From contig DNIP01000069.1 of NCBI GenBank assembly GCA_003499325.1, positions 1,325-16,428 on the forward strand: 15,104 nt of DNA, read 5' to 3'. The DNA is from Oscillospiraceae bacterium (GTDB taxonomy: Bacteria; Bacillota; Clostridia; Oscillospirales; Acutalibacteraceae). This document shows, one piece after another, positions 6,289-14,595 of this stretch. Made by a program: the position numbers and the translations under genes. Below the pieces are notes generated by a model, which was given only the letters and a program-made list of their open reading frames with translations, was not told the DNA's origin and did not search any database. Within the stretch, counting starts at the first letter, position 1. Each line of letters begins with the position of its first letter.

Positions 6289-8481
6289 TTATATTCTCGT
6301 AATGGAAACGATGCCGTTGATCTGCGCCAAATGCGCCATGACCGCACGCAGGTGATCCATGTTGTTGATCTCGATCGTGACGGTCACCATCGCCTGATTG
6401 TCCTTGAGCTCGCGCGAATTGAGCATATGGATAAAGATCCGCATATTAGACAGCTCGCGCGTAACGTCGGCGAGGAAGCCGGTGCGGTCGTTGCAGACGA
6501 TTTCCAAGGTGCTCTGGAAGCTCTCGTGGATCTCATCGTCCCAGTGGGCGCTGACCCAGCGCTCGGGCTCTTCGCACTGAGTGGTATCGTCGGGCACATT
6601 GGTGCAGCTGCGCTTGTGGATGCTCACACCAAAGCCGCGGGTGATATAGCCGATGATCTCGTCGCCCGGCAGCGGATTACAGCAGCGCGAGAACTTGATC
6701 AGGCAGTCGTCGAGTCCCTCGACGGTAACGCCCGAGCCGACGTGCTTCCTGCGCTTGGAGCTGCGTTCCTCGGTGATGGGCTTGACGGGCTCGTCGGATT
6801 TCTTGTATTGTTTGGTATAGATCTCCTTGACGCGCGGCATGATCTTCCAGAGCTGAATACCGCCGTAGCCGATGGACGCGTAGAAATCGTCGATCGAGTT
6901 GCAGTGATGGCGCTGGATGATCGGCTGCATGCACTCCACAAGATCCTCGTCGGCGAACTGCATGCCCGCCTTCTTGCACTCGTGCTCGAACATCGCCTTA
7001 CCCTCGGTGATGTTCTCCTCACGGCGCTCCTTCTTGAACCACTGGCGGATCTTGGTACGCGCGGAATTGGTCTTAACGATCTTGAGCCAATCACGCTTGG
7101 GACCCGTACCCTCCTTCTGGGTCAGGATCTCGACGATATCGCCGTTCTGCACCTTATAGTCGATCGGCACGATCCGTCCGTTGACCTTGGCGCCGACCAT
7201 GCGGTTGCCGACGCCCGAATGGATCGCATACGCCATATCGATGACCGTAGCGCCCGCAGGCAGATTGATGATATCGCCCTTGGGGGTAAAGACATAGACC
7301 TCGTTGGTGGAGAGATCGTATTTGATGGTTTTGACGATATCCTCGGCGTCCTCGGCATCGTTCTGTACCTCGATCATCTTGCGGATCCACGCAAGGTTTT
7401 CGGCAAGATTCTCCTGCTTGCCGCCGCGCAGCTTGAGCTTATACTTCCAGTGCGCCGCGATACCGTATTCAGCGGTGTGGTGCATCTCGTAGGTACGGAT
7501 CTGCACCTCGAAGGGAATGCCGTTCTGCCCGAACACCGTGGTGTGAAGGCTCTGATACATATTCGCCTTGGGGGTCGAGATATAGTCCTTAAAGCGATTG
7601 GGCAAGGGGGTGAAGATATCGTGCACCAGGCCGAGGACGTTGTAGCAGTCGCCGATGGTGTTGACGATCACGCGTACCGCAAACACATCGAAGATCTGGT
7701 CAACGTCACGCCCCTGCATATAGGTTTTGCGATAGATGGACACGACCGACTTGACGCGCCCCTCGATGGTAACGTGCGAGATCGAGAAGCCGATCTTATC
7801 GAGGATCTGCCGCTTGATCTCCTCGATAAAGGCGTTGCGCTCATTCTCGGTCAATTGCAGCTGCGTTTCGATCTCGTGATAAGCGACGGGATCGAGATAG
7901 CGCATGGAGAGATCCTCGAGCTCATCCTTGATCGCCTTCATACCGAGTCGGTGAGCGATCGGCGCATAGACCTCCATGCACTCGAGCGCCTTGTCACGGC
8001 GCTTCTGATCCTTGACGCACTCGATGGTGCGCATATTATGCAGACGGTCGGCGAGCTTGACGATGATCACGCGGATATCGTTGCTCATCGCGATCAGCAT
8101 CTTGCGGACATTCTCCGCCTGACGTTCCTCACGGTCGGTGAACTTGATCTTGCTGATCTTGGTCAGACCGTCAACGAGGTTCATGACGTCCTCGCCGAAC
8201 GCGTCGCCGATCTGCGTGAGGGTGACGTCGGTATCCTCGACGGTATCGTGCAGTAAGCCCGCTACGATCGAATCGGTATCCATGCCCATCTCGGCAAGAA
8301 TACAGGCGACGGAGGTGGGGTGCAGGATGTACGGCACGCCTGACACACGGCGCTGATCGCCGTGGGCGAGGTTCGCGAACTCATACGCCTTTTTGATCTT
8401 CTTCTTGTTATACCTGACGTTGCTTTTGTCGAGCAGCGACAGCAGTTCGTCAAAATCCTGATAATGGACTACCTCATTCAT
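6289..8481 (-). CDS. relA: Bifunctional (p)ppGpp synthetase/hydrolase, RelA/SpoT family (Rel)
   Basis: This 730-residue Rel protein makes and degrades the stringent-response alarmones (p)ppGpp and has the full clostridial domain set. The HD hydrolase domain comes first, with the metal site HDTVED (His78, Asp79, Glu82, Asp83). The synthetase domain follows, with RVKSVVSIYRK (about 242-252) and RFKD (296-299), the basic form typical of bifunctional rather than monofunctional RelA enzymes. Next are a TGS domain (VYVFTPKGDIINLPAG... about 395-455), a helical and zinc-finger-like region with 'CCNPLPGDEIIGYITRGFGVSIHKRSC', and a C-terminal ACT domain starting near STLEIVCNDRTG. An excellent GGGAGGTG lies 7 bases before the ATG. 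The gene overlaps recJ by 8 bases (stop of recJ at 8474-8476), so translation is probably coupled. The apt gene that often sits between recJ and rel in clostridia is absent. Confidence 0.97.
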   Translation of the reverse strand: MNEVVHYQDFDELLSLLDKSNVRYNKKKIKKAYEFANLAHGDQRRVSGVPYILHPTSVACILAEMGMDTDSIVAGLLHDTVEDTDVTLTQIGDAFGEDVMNLVDGLTKISKIKFTDREERQAENVRKMLIAMSNDIRVIIVKLADRLHNMRTIECVKDQKRRDKALECMEVYAPIAHRLGMKAIKDELEDLSMRYLDPVAYHEIETQLQLTENERNAFIEEIKRQILDKIGFSISHVTIEGRVKSVVSIYRKTYMQGRDVDQIFDVFAVRVIVNTIGDCYNVLGLVHDIFTPLPNRFKDYISTPKANMYQSLHTTVFGQNGIPFEVQIRTYEMHHTAEYGIAAHWKYKLKLRGGKQENLAENLAWIRKMIEVQNDAEDAEDIVKTIKYDLSTNEVYVFTPKGDIINLPAGATVIDMAYAIHSGVGNRMVGAKVNGRIVPIDYKVQNGDIVEILTQKEGTGPKRDWLKIVKTNSARTKIRQWFKKERREENITEGKAMFEHECKKAGMQFADEDLVECMQPIIQRHHCNSIDDFYASIGYGGIQLWKIMPRVKEIYTKQYKKSDEPVKPITEERSSKRRKHVGSGVTVEGLDDCLIKFSRCCNPLPGDEIIGYITRGFGVSIHKRSCTNVPDDTTQCEEPERWVSAHWDDEIHESFQSTLEIVCNDRTGFLADVTRELSNMRIFIHMLNSRELKDNQAMVTVTIEINNMDHLRAVMAHLAQINGIVSITRI

Positions 8482-10522
8482 CCGAGCTCACCTCCCTGAG
8501 TTTTGTGATAATAACGGATGTGTCCAGATCGACCTTTGCGCCGACCTCGCACAGCCTGACGGTAAAGTCATACATGCCCTCGTCAATCTCGATCAGCCGC
8601 AGCTCATTCATACATTCCAGTATGACACGCAGCTTTCCGTAGCCGATATCGGCGTTGATCCGATGCAGCAGGCTGTCGAACGAATAACGATAGCCGCCGT
8701 TCGCCCTGAGGAATCGATAGACGACGGCGAATTCCGATCGATCGGGCAGGAGCGAGCTTGCCTCGTCAGCCGAAATGATCTCGCCGCGGCAGAAGCGCTC
8801 AAAGCACTCCTTGGAGCGGAGCGTCTCGTCCTCCTCCCTATCCGCGAATCGCATATCACGGATGAAGATCGACAGATTCTCATTGTTATTATATGTATTA
8901 ATATCCAGCGTAACCGCCAGATCGACCACATCGCCCGCTGAATACGGAAATTCCGCGAGGGTCGTGGAAAAGCGCAGGGCATAGACCGTGCTCTCGCCGC
9001 GTGACAGGGTCAGTCGCAGATGCTTGCCGCCGCCGATCTCGCGGATATCGCGCAGGGTCATGTTGTACAGCCCGAACAGCGGCGTGGGATTGCCCGCGCC
9101 GTACGGCTCGAGCAGGCTCAGCCCCCGTACCAGCTCCACATTCAGCTGTGCGGGATTGAGCTTGCAATCGAGCTCCAGCACCGGCTGCGGGACGGGATGG
9201 GTCAGGGTATAGCGGTTGATCCGCTGAATGAAGCTTTCGATTTGACGGCGTTTGATCCCAAAGCCGACCGCCATCGGATGGCCGCCGCATTGGGTAAGGA
9301 TATCGGAGCAGGAGAACACCGCATCGATCAGCGAGAAGCCGCTGACCGATCTGCCGGAGGCGCGGCACATGTCGCCCTCCATCGAGATCACCACGGCGGG
9401 CTTGGCGTACACCTCTTTGATACGCGAGGCGACGATGCCGATCACACCCTTGTGCCAGCCCTCGCCGTAGACCACAATGATGGGGTTGTTCACCAGAGAG
9501 GGATTCTGTCGGATCATGCCGTCGATCTCGCCGAGAATATCGCGCTCGATCTGTTGCCGCTCCGTGTTGTCGGAGCTCAGCTCCGCGGCAATATCCGCCG
9601 CGTATTCTTCGTCATCCGTCAAAAGCATGGTGACGGATTTTTTGGACAGTCCGAGCCGTCCGCCCGCGTTGATGCGCGGCACCAGCGTAAAGCTCAAATT
9701 ACCCGCGGAGATACTCTTTCCGCTCAGTCCCGCGTCCTCCGCCAGCGCGCTGATTCCTAAACGGTCGCCGTTGTTGATATGACGCAGACCGTTTTTGACC
9801 AGTACGCGGTTCTCGCCGCGCAGGGCGACGATATCGCCCACGGTGCCGATCGCGGCAAGGTCGGAGTAGTTCTCCAGCAATCCATCCACATCGGCATACT
9901 CGCCCTCGATCGCCTGTACCAGCTTAAAGGCGACGCCGACGCCAGATAATTCTTTAAAAGAACTATTGCAATCGGGACGGTGCAGATCGACCACCGCGAC
10001 CGCGTCGGGCAGGGTCTCGGGGATTGCGTGATGGTCGGTGATGACGGTATCGATCCCGAGCGTTTTGGCATATGCCACCTCGTCAACAGCGGCAATGCCG
10101 TTATCGACCGTGATGATCAGCTTGACGCCGCGCTCATACAAGCGGTCGATCGACTCGCGGTGCATACCATAGCCCTCGGACTCACGCGAGGGGATATAAT
10201 ACATGGCGTCCGCGCCGATATCGGAAAGATAGGAGTATAACAGCGCGGTCGAGGTGACGCCGTCGGCGTCAAAGTCGCCGTACACGCAGATGCGCTCGCC
10301 GTCCTCGATCGCCCTTTGGATCCGCTCAACAGCCTTGTCCATATCCTTGATCTCAAAGGGCGACGCGGTGAGGGTCTCGTTCGACAGAAAGTCGATGATC
10401 TCATCCTCATCCGTAATGCCGCGGATATCGAGCAGCATGGCGATCAGCATGGGCAGATCATAGCGTTGAGAGATGGCGACCGCATTGTCCTTATTCAATT
10501 TTCGGGTCACCCATTTTTTCAT
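8474..10522 (-). CDS. recJ: Single-stranded-DNA-specific 5'-3' exonuclease RecJ
   Basis: RecJ degrades 5' ends of single-stranded DNA in mismatch, base-excision and recombinational repair, using two metal ions in the DHH phosphoesterase fold. Motifs seen: CVYGDFDADGVTSTALL (about 79-95, DFDADG 83-88), PSRESEGYGM (111-120), VDNGI (139-143), TDHH (162-165, the DHH motif) and, further on, the DHHA1 motif CGGHPMAVGFGI. After the nuclease core come an OB-like domain (RDIREIGGGKHLRLTLS and the N-N-N-E-N-L-S-I stretch) and a C-terminal extension (ECFERFCRGEI to the end) as in firmicute RecJ proteins. The 682 residues lie between the E. coli (577) and Bacillus (about 786) lengths. The ATG at 10522 has only a weak AAGG upstream. 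It overlaps rel by 8 bases and is separated from recN by a repeat-bearing gap. Confidence 0.95.
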   Translation of the reverse strand: MKKWVTRKLNKDNAVAISQRYDLPMLIAMLLDIRGITDEDEIIDFLSNETLTASPFEIKDMDKAVERIQRAIEDGERICVYGDFDADGVTSTALLYSYLSDIGADAMYYIPSRESEGYGMHRESIDRLYERGVKLIITVDNGIAAVDEVAYAKTLGIDTVITDHHAIPETLPDAVAVVDLHRPDCNSSFKELSGVGVAFKLVQAIEGEYADVDGLLENYSDLAAIGTVGDIVALRGENRVLVKNGLRHINNGDRLGISALAEDAGLSGKSISAGNLSFTLVPRINAGGRLGLSKKSVTMLLTDDEEYAADIAAELSSDNTERQQIERDILGEIDGMIRQNPSLVNNPIIVVYGEGWHKGVIGIVASRIKEVYAKPAVVISMEGDMCRASGRSVSGFSLIDAVFSCSDILTQCGGHPMAVGFGIKRRQIESFIQRINRYTLTHPVPQPVLELDCKLNPAQLNVELVRGLSLLEPYGAGNPTPLFGLYNMTLRDIREIGGGKHLRLTLSRGESTVYALRFSTTLAEFPYSAGDVVDLAVTLDINTYNNNENLSIFIRDMRFADREEDETLRSKECFERFCRGEIISADEASSLLPDRSEFAVVYRFLRANGGYRYSFDSLLHRINADIGYGKLRVILECMNELRLIEIDEGMYDFTVRLCEVGAKVDLDTSVIITKLREVSSDE

Positions 10523-10544
10523 TGTTATTTACCTTATTATTTCA

Positions 10545-10667
10545 TGTCATTCCGAGGAGGGCACCGCCCGACGTAGGAAGCTCCATGTCGAAAATACAGT
10601 TTGATGTAAGAGAAAAGGATATTCCCTCTTTGTGGGATTGCCACGCCCTAAAGGGCTCGCAATGACG
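10545..10667. repeat. Short intergenic element with inverted ends between recN and recJ
   Basis: The left end TGTCATTCCGAG (10545-10556) and the right end CTCGCAATGACG (10656-10667) are inverted counterparts at 10 of 12 positions. Inside each end is a small hairpin: GGGC/GCCC around ACC (10559-10569) and GCCCT/AGGGC around AA (10645-10656). The text GACGTAGGAA with TCATTCCGAG, and GGGATTGCCACG with CGCAATGACG, resembles intergenic repeats I recall from many bacterial genomes, but I cannot search here. It has no frame of any length and lies between recN and recJ in the 164-base gap. It is distinct in sequence from the other two repeat elements. Confidence 0.7.
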
Positions 10668-10686
10668 ATACATACCAAAGCTTGCT

Positions 10687-12354
10687 TTACTCTCTTGCGG
10701 TATTCAACAGTTGTTTTGCGTGATTGAGCGCGCTGTCGGTGATCTGTTCGCCGCCGACGATCCGCGCGAGCTCCCTGATCCTGCCGTCCTCATCCAGAGA
10801 ATCGACCTGCGTAAAGGTGCGCTCATCATGCACGCTCTTGCTGATGAACAGGTGGTTGTCGGCAAAGGCGGCGATCTGCGCCTGGTGGGTCACGCACAGT
10901 ACCTGGCTGTCGGCGGAAAGCTGATGGAGCTTCTTGCCCACCCGATCGGCGGCAGAGCCGGAGATACCGGTGTCGATCTCGTCAAAGATCAACGTTTGCA
11001 CAAAATCCGCGCGGGAGAGCACTGTCTTGATCGCGAGCATCATGCGCGACAGCTCACCGCCCGAGGCGATCTTGCTGACAGGCTTGGGCTCCTCACCGGG
11101 GTTGACGGAGATCAAAAACTCGATCTTGTCAATGCCGCGGGTGTTCATCTCGACCTCTTCCTGTTGGATCTCCAGACGGACATTGGGCATCAGCAGGAAC
11201 GCCATCTCGCGCTCCACACTCTCACGGAAGGTCTCGCAGACCTTTTTGCGGATGTCAGATATTTCTTTTGCGGAATTATATGCGCTGTTATATAGTTCAT
11301 CCCTGCGCTTTTCAAGCTGTTCACGGTTGAACGCGTAATCGCTCAGGGCGTTGAATTCTTTTTTAGCATGATCGAGATAGGCAAGCAGCTCTTCTTCACT
11401 GTCGCCGTACTTATGGCGCAGGCGATACAAGAGGTCGAGCCGTTCCTCGATCTCTTCCAAGCGGTGCGGATCGGCGTCGATATCGTCCATCGCGCCCTCC
11501 AGCTCGCGGGAGATCTCCTGCAGCTCGTACAGCGCGGAGGACAGCCGATCGGCGGCGCCCTCTAAGGTGCTCAGATACCGTGAAGCGTTCATCACGCTTG
11601 TCGCAGCGTCATCCGTCATGCGGAGCGCGCCGTCTACCTCGTCGTCGCCGTCCAGCGCGATACGCGCGCGCATCAGCTCCTTGGCGATCTTCTCGCGGTT
11701 TTGCAGGGCGTTACGTTCCTCACTGAGCGCGTCATACTCGCCGACGGTGATGTCCGCGTCCTCGAGCTCCGTGATCTGGAAGGACAGCAGATCCATGCGT
11801 CTGAGGCGCTCGCTCTCGTCAGTGTCGGCGGAGTTGAGCTCCTCCTCCACTGCCCTTAGCTCACGATAAAGCCCGCGATAAGCGGCAAGCCGCTCGCCGA
11901 TATCCGCGAGCGCGTCAATATAGACGATGTGCAAGGCGGGATTCATCAGCTCGAGGTTGTCGTTCTGACCGTGGATGTTGATCAGGTACTCGCCCAGCTC
12001 CTTCAGCGCGGCGACCGTCGCGGGTCGGGAGTTGATACGGCAGGTATTCTTGCCCGACGCCGACAGCTCGCGCGAGAGGATCAGCGAGCCGTCCTCGGCG
12101 GAATAACCCATGGCGGCGAGCTTTTTATGTACCAGCTCGGAGAGCTCCTCAAAGGTGGCGCTGACATAAGCGGCGTCGGCGCCCGTGCGGATCATCCCGC
12201 GGGATGAACGCTTACCGAGCACGGCGTTGATCGCGTCGATCACGATACTTTTACCCGCGCCCGTCTCACCTGTCAGCACATTCAGACCGTGTGTAAAATT
12301 AATATTACTTTTTTCAATAACCGCTATATTCTCAATATAAAGGTTAGTCAGCAT
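10687..12354 (-). CDS. recN: DNA repair protein RecN (SMC-like ATPase)
   Basis: RecN is an SMC/ABC-type ATPase that gathers and tethers DNA at double-strand breaks during recombinational repair. The 555 residues are normal for the family. Seen in order: the N-terminal ABC half starting MLTNLYIENIAVIE; Walker A GETGAGKS (29-36); the family 'INIHGQNDNLEL' segment (Q-loop, about 125-136); a charged coiled-coil middle (about 150-385) rich in E, R, K and L; the ABC signature SGGELSRMMLAIK (431-443); Walker B TLIFDEIDTGISG (454-466); and the switch VTHQAQIAA (488-496). The start has AAGGA at about 7 bases. argR directly precedes it with a 66-base gap, as in most clostridia, where recN follows argR. 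In many relatives spoIVB and spo0A come next; here recJ follows, beyond a repeat element. Confidence 0.97.
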   Translation of the reverse strand: MLTNLYIENIAVIEKSNINFTHGLNVLTGETGAGKSIVIDAINAVLGKRSSRGMIRTGADAAYVSATFEELSELVHKKLAAMGYSAEDGSLILSRELSASGKNTCRINSRPATVAALKELGEYLINIHGQNDNLELMNPALHIVYIDALADIGERLAAYRGLYRELRAVEEELNSADTDESERLRRMDLLSFQITELEDADITVGEYDALSEERNALQNREKIAKELMRARIALDGDDEVDGALRMTDDAATSVMNASRYLSTLEGAADRLSSALYELQEISRELEGAMDDIDADPHRLEEIEERLDLLYRLRHKYGDSEEELLAYLDHAKKEFNALSDYAFNREQLEKRRDELYNSAYNSAKEISDIRKKVCETFRESVEREMAFLLMPNVRLEIQQEEVEMNTRGIDKIEFLISVNPGEEPKPVSKIASGGELSRMMLAIKTVLSRADFVQTLIFDEIDTGISGSAADRVGKKLHQLSADSQVLCVTHQAQIAAFADNHLFISKSVHDERTFTQVDSLDEDGRIRELARIVGGEQITDSALNHAKQLLNTARE

Positions 12355-12380
12355 ATGTTGTTCCTTCTATGTGATATCCG

Positions 12381-12402
12381 AGCGGTATGTGATCACACCG
12401 CT
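12381..12402 (-). promoter_or_regulatory. Imperfect palindrome in the argR-recN gap
   Basis: AGCGGTATGTGA and TCACACCGCT pair as an inverted repeat. The left arm has a 2-base AT insertion relative to the right arm, and the centre is the perfect 10-base palindrome TGTGATCACA. It lies in the 66-base gap between the argR stop and the recN start, upstream of the recN ribosome binding site. It could be a protein-binding operator or a message hairpin. No T run follows it, so it is not a terminator. It does not match the usual ARG box, so ArgR binding is not supported. Confidence 0.4.
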
Positions 12403-12420
12403 GTGGATGAATTGACTGGT

Positions 12421-12876
12421 TTATGAAAGAAAGGTTTTTAATTCTTCGCTGCAGGCGACGGCTTGATCGGCGTCCTTGCAGACAACGAGGATGGTATCCT
12501 CACCTGCGAGTGTGCCGAGCACCGTTTCAAAAGACATCATATCCAGCGCGGCACAGGCTGCCTGCGCCATACCGCTGAAGGTCTTGATCACAATGATGTT
12601 CACCGCGTTTTCCACCGAAATGACAGAGGACGAGAAAATGGTTCTGAAATTATTCTTCGCGCCCTTTTCGGAGCTGGGAGACGCCTGATAACGGTACTTG
12701 CCGTCGGGCAACAGCGTCTTGGTCAGGCGAAGCTGCTTGATATCGCGGGACACGGTGGACTGCGTCACATCGTAGCCCTCCTTGCGCAGATAATCAATCA
12801 ATTCCTCCTGCGTGGTGATCGGATACTTGTTGATCAGCTCCAAAATCTTGTTGTGTCTTGTTAGCTTCATTTCCAT
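12421..12876 (-). CDS. argR: Arginine repressor ArgR/AhrC
   Basis: ArgR is a hexameric, arginine-responsive DNA-binding regulator of arginine biosynthesis and catabolism. The 151 residues are the normal length. The N-terminal winged helix has TQEELIDYLRKEGYDVTQS (22-40) then TVSRDIKQLRL (41-51), the recognition helix region. A linker follows, then the C-terminal oligomerisation and arginine-binding domain with AQAACAALD (104-112) and GTLAGEDTILVV (121-132). In E. coli the equivalent loop is GTIAGDDT, where two Asp contact arginine; here the first is Glu (Glu126, Asp127). An excellent AAAGGAG lies 6 bases before the ATG. The start overlaps the nadK stop by one base (TAATG). No arginine gene is nearby, so it acts in trans; placement before recN is the common clostridial arrangement. 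Confidence 0.96.
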   Translation of the reverse strand: MEMKLTRHNKILELINKYPITTQEELIDYLRKEGYDVTQSTVSRDIKQLRLTKTLLPDGKYRYQASPSSEKGAKNNFRTIFSSSVISVENAVNIIVIKTFSGMAQAACAALDMMSFETVLGTLAGEDTILVVCKDADQAVACSEELKTFLS

Positions 12877-13715
12877 TAGAACTCCTTTAGTTTTTCGTTG
12901 AGAAGCGTATAAAAATTCTTCTCTTTCAGAATAATCAGCCGTAACGCTTTCGGTGATTTTCTCACCGTAATCATATCGTCAGAGGAGATAGGGATGTGAT
13001 TCTGGCCGTCCACCGTCATATAGCATTTGAGGGTGGACTCGGGATGGACGCGCGCCGAGAGCACAGCGTCCTCGGTAAAGACCACCTGCCGCGACGTCAG
13101 CGCGTGCGGGCAGATGGGTGTGAGCAGGATACAGTTCATATCCGGCTCGATGACGGGACCGCCGGCAGAGAACGAATACGCCGTCGAGCCCGTGGGAGTG
13201 GAAAACATCATGCCGTCGGCACGATAAGAGATGATTCTCTCGCCGTCGAGCGCCACCGAGATATCGACCATATTCGCGAGCGTGTCGCGATGGATGACCG
13301 CTTCATTCACCGCGGTCAGGCGGCGCTGTTCGCCGTCCTTGTTCACGGTGATCTCGAGCAGCATCCGCTTCTGGATGCGGTACTCGCCGGTCACGAGCTT
13401 TTTGAGCTCCTCCATCTCGTCGGGCTCAATGTTGGCGACAAAGCCGACCCTGCCGAGATTGATGCCCAACAGAGGCTTGTCATATAAAGCGGCGCATTTG
13501 GCGTTGTGGATGATGGTGCCGTCGCCGCCGACCGTCACCGCGATATCACAGGCGCGGATGATCTCCTCGGCGGAGGGCATCACCGTCGTCCCCGCTACGG
13601 GACAATCCTCGCAGGACAGGAATTCCACGCCATATGGTGCGAGCTCCTTGACGACGCGTTGTGCCGCGACCATGGCGAGCGCCTTATCTTTGTTGACTAT
13701 CAGGGATAATTTCAT
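12876..13715 (-). CDS. nadK: NAD kinase
   Basis: NadK phosphorylates NAD to NADP using ATP or polyphosphate, so it sets the cell's NADP pool. The 279 residues match the family. Motifs from the ATG at 13715: GGDGT (63-67, with VTVGGDGTIIHNAK around it), NLGRVGFVANI (86-96), NEAVIHR (137-143) and SYRADGMMFSTPTGSTAYS (163-181) followed by AGGPV, which together form the NAD- and ATP-binding core. I preferred this ATG over upstream in-frame starts because the extra 32 residues are not NadK-like and run toward the tlyA 3' end. The ribosome binding site is weak (a G run about 6 bases upstream). It lies 76 bases after tlyA, in a gap without an obvious terminator, and overlaps argR by one base. Confidence 0.96.
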   Translation of the reverse strand: MKLSLIVNKDKALAMVAAQRVVKELAPYGVEFLSCEDCPVAGTTVMPSAEEIIRACDIAVTVGGDGTIIHNAKCAALYDKPLLGINLGRVGFVANIEPDEMEELKKLVTGEYRIQKRMLLEITVNKDGEQRRLTAVNEAVIHRDTLANMVDISVALDGERIISYRADGMMFSTPTGSTAYSFSAGGPVIEPDMNCILLTPICPHALTSRQVVFTEDAVLSARVHPESTLKCYMTVDGQNHIPISSDDMITVRKSPKALRLIILKEKNFYTLLNEKLKEF

Positions 13716-13791
13716 AGGTTCCCCCCGGTGTTTTGGTGTCATCAATCGGCATGATCCGTTCAGCATATCACGCCTTGACCAACGCCGCTGT

Positions 13792-14595
13792 TTATTGATC
13801 GAGCGCCTCATGCGACGCCGCGACTACCTCGGCAGCAGTCGTTGTGAGAAGATTCTCGGGCGAATCGCTGCGCTTGATATATAGCAGGTACTCGATATTC
13901 CCCTGCGGACCCTTGATGGGTGAATAGTCCAGTCCGCAGACGGAAAAGCCGTTTTGCAGGCAGAAGTCAATGATCCCCTGCACGACGCTTTGGTGCACTC
14001 TTTGATCACGCACCACGCCGTTTTTGCCGACGTTCTCACGTCCTGCCTCGAACTGCGGCTTGATCAGGCAAACCGCCTGCGCGTCATCGGCGCATACGCC
14101 GCGTGCCGCGGGCAGGATCAGCTCGAGCGAGATAAAGGCGACGTCAACGGAGAAGAAGTCCACAGGCTCGGGAACCTGCTCCGCGGTGACATAGCGCATA
14201 TTGGTGCGCTCGAGGTTGACGACGCGTTCATCGTTGCGCAGCTTCCACGCCAGCTGTCCGTAGCCGACATCAACGGCATAGACCTTTTTGGCGCCGTTTT
14301 GGAGCATGCAATCGGTGAAGCCCCCTGTCGAGGCGCCGATATCCATCGTCACCCTGCCGTCGAGCGAGATCGGAAAGACCTCCATCGCCTTCTCGAGCTT
14401 ATAGCCGCCGCGCGAAACATAGCGCATACGGTTGTCGCGCACCTCAACGGCGGCGTTCTCGTCATAATTGGAGCCCGCCTTATCCGCCTTTTGGTTATTG
14501 ACATAGACGCAGCCCGACATGATGACCGCTTTCGCCTTTTCGCGGCTTTCAAAAAAGCCTTTTTCCACTAACAGAACATCCAGCCGCTTCTTCAT
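13792..14595 (-). CDS. tlyA: TlyA-family RNA methyltransferase (16S/23S rRNA 2'-O-methyltransferase)
   Basis: TlyA enzymes use S-adenosylmethionine to methylate ribose 2'-OH groups in 16S and 23S rRNA in some bacteria; earlier annotations called them haemolysins. The 267 residues are the usual length. An S4-like RNA-binding domain comes first (RLDVLLVEKGFFESREKAK, about 4-22, plus GCVYVNN). It is followed by the linker RYVSRGGYKLEKA (58-70) and the FtsJ-like methyltransferase core with the SAM loop DIGASTGGFTD (85-95), AVDVGYGQLAWKLR and LIKPQFE. The RNA target is not visible from sequence. The ATG overlaps the dxs stop by 4 bases (ATGA) with GAGGTG 6 bases upstream, so it is coupled to dxs. 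The dxs-tlyA-nadK-argR-recN order is widely conserved in clostridia. Confidence 0.95.
   Translation of the reverse strand: MKKRLDVLLVEKGFFESREKAKAVIMSGCVYVNNQKADKAGSNYDENAAVEVRDNRMRYVSRGGYKLEKAMEVFPISLDGRVTMDIGASTGGFTDCMLQNGAKKVYAVDVGYGQLAWKLRNDERVVNLERTNMRYVTAEQVPEPVDFFSVDVAFISLELILPAARGVCADDAQAVCLIKPQFEAGRENVGKNGVVRDQRVHQSVVQGIIDFCLQNGFSVCGLDYSPIKGPQGNIEYLLYIKRSDSPENLLTTTAAEVVAASHEALDQ

Noticed and set aside
6235..8256. Very long open frame (673 codons) on the + strand opposite rel
   Set aside because: It lies entirely antisense to the Rel gene, whose domains and motifs are complete. The predicted protein is made of repetitive I/D/H/L/V-rich text typical of a reverse-complement shadow, and it has no family motifs or ribosome binding site.
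9020..9760. 246-codon open frame opposite recJ
   Set aside because: Antisense to RecJ, whose DHH and DHHA1 motifs are intact; no ribosome binding site or family motif is seen.
10545..10667. Intrinsic terminator for recN
   Set aside because: Its hairpins are short and have no T run after them on the minus strand, so it is better explained as a repeat element.
12381..12402. ArgR operator (ARG box)
   Set aside because: The palindrome centre TGTGATCACA does not fit the AT-rich 18-base ARG box with its W-W-W-W core.
13716..13811. Longer NadK start upstream of 13715
   Set aside because: The extra residues are not like NadK N-termini, would extend toward the tlyA end, and have no better ribosome binding site than the chosen ATG.
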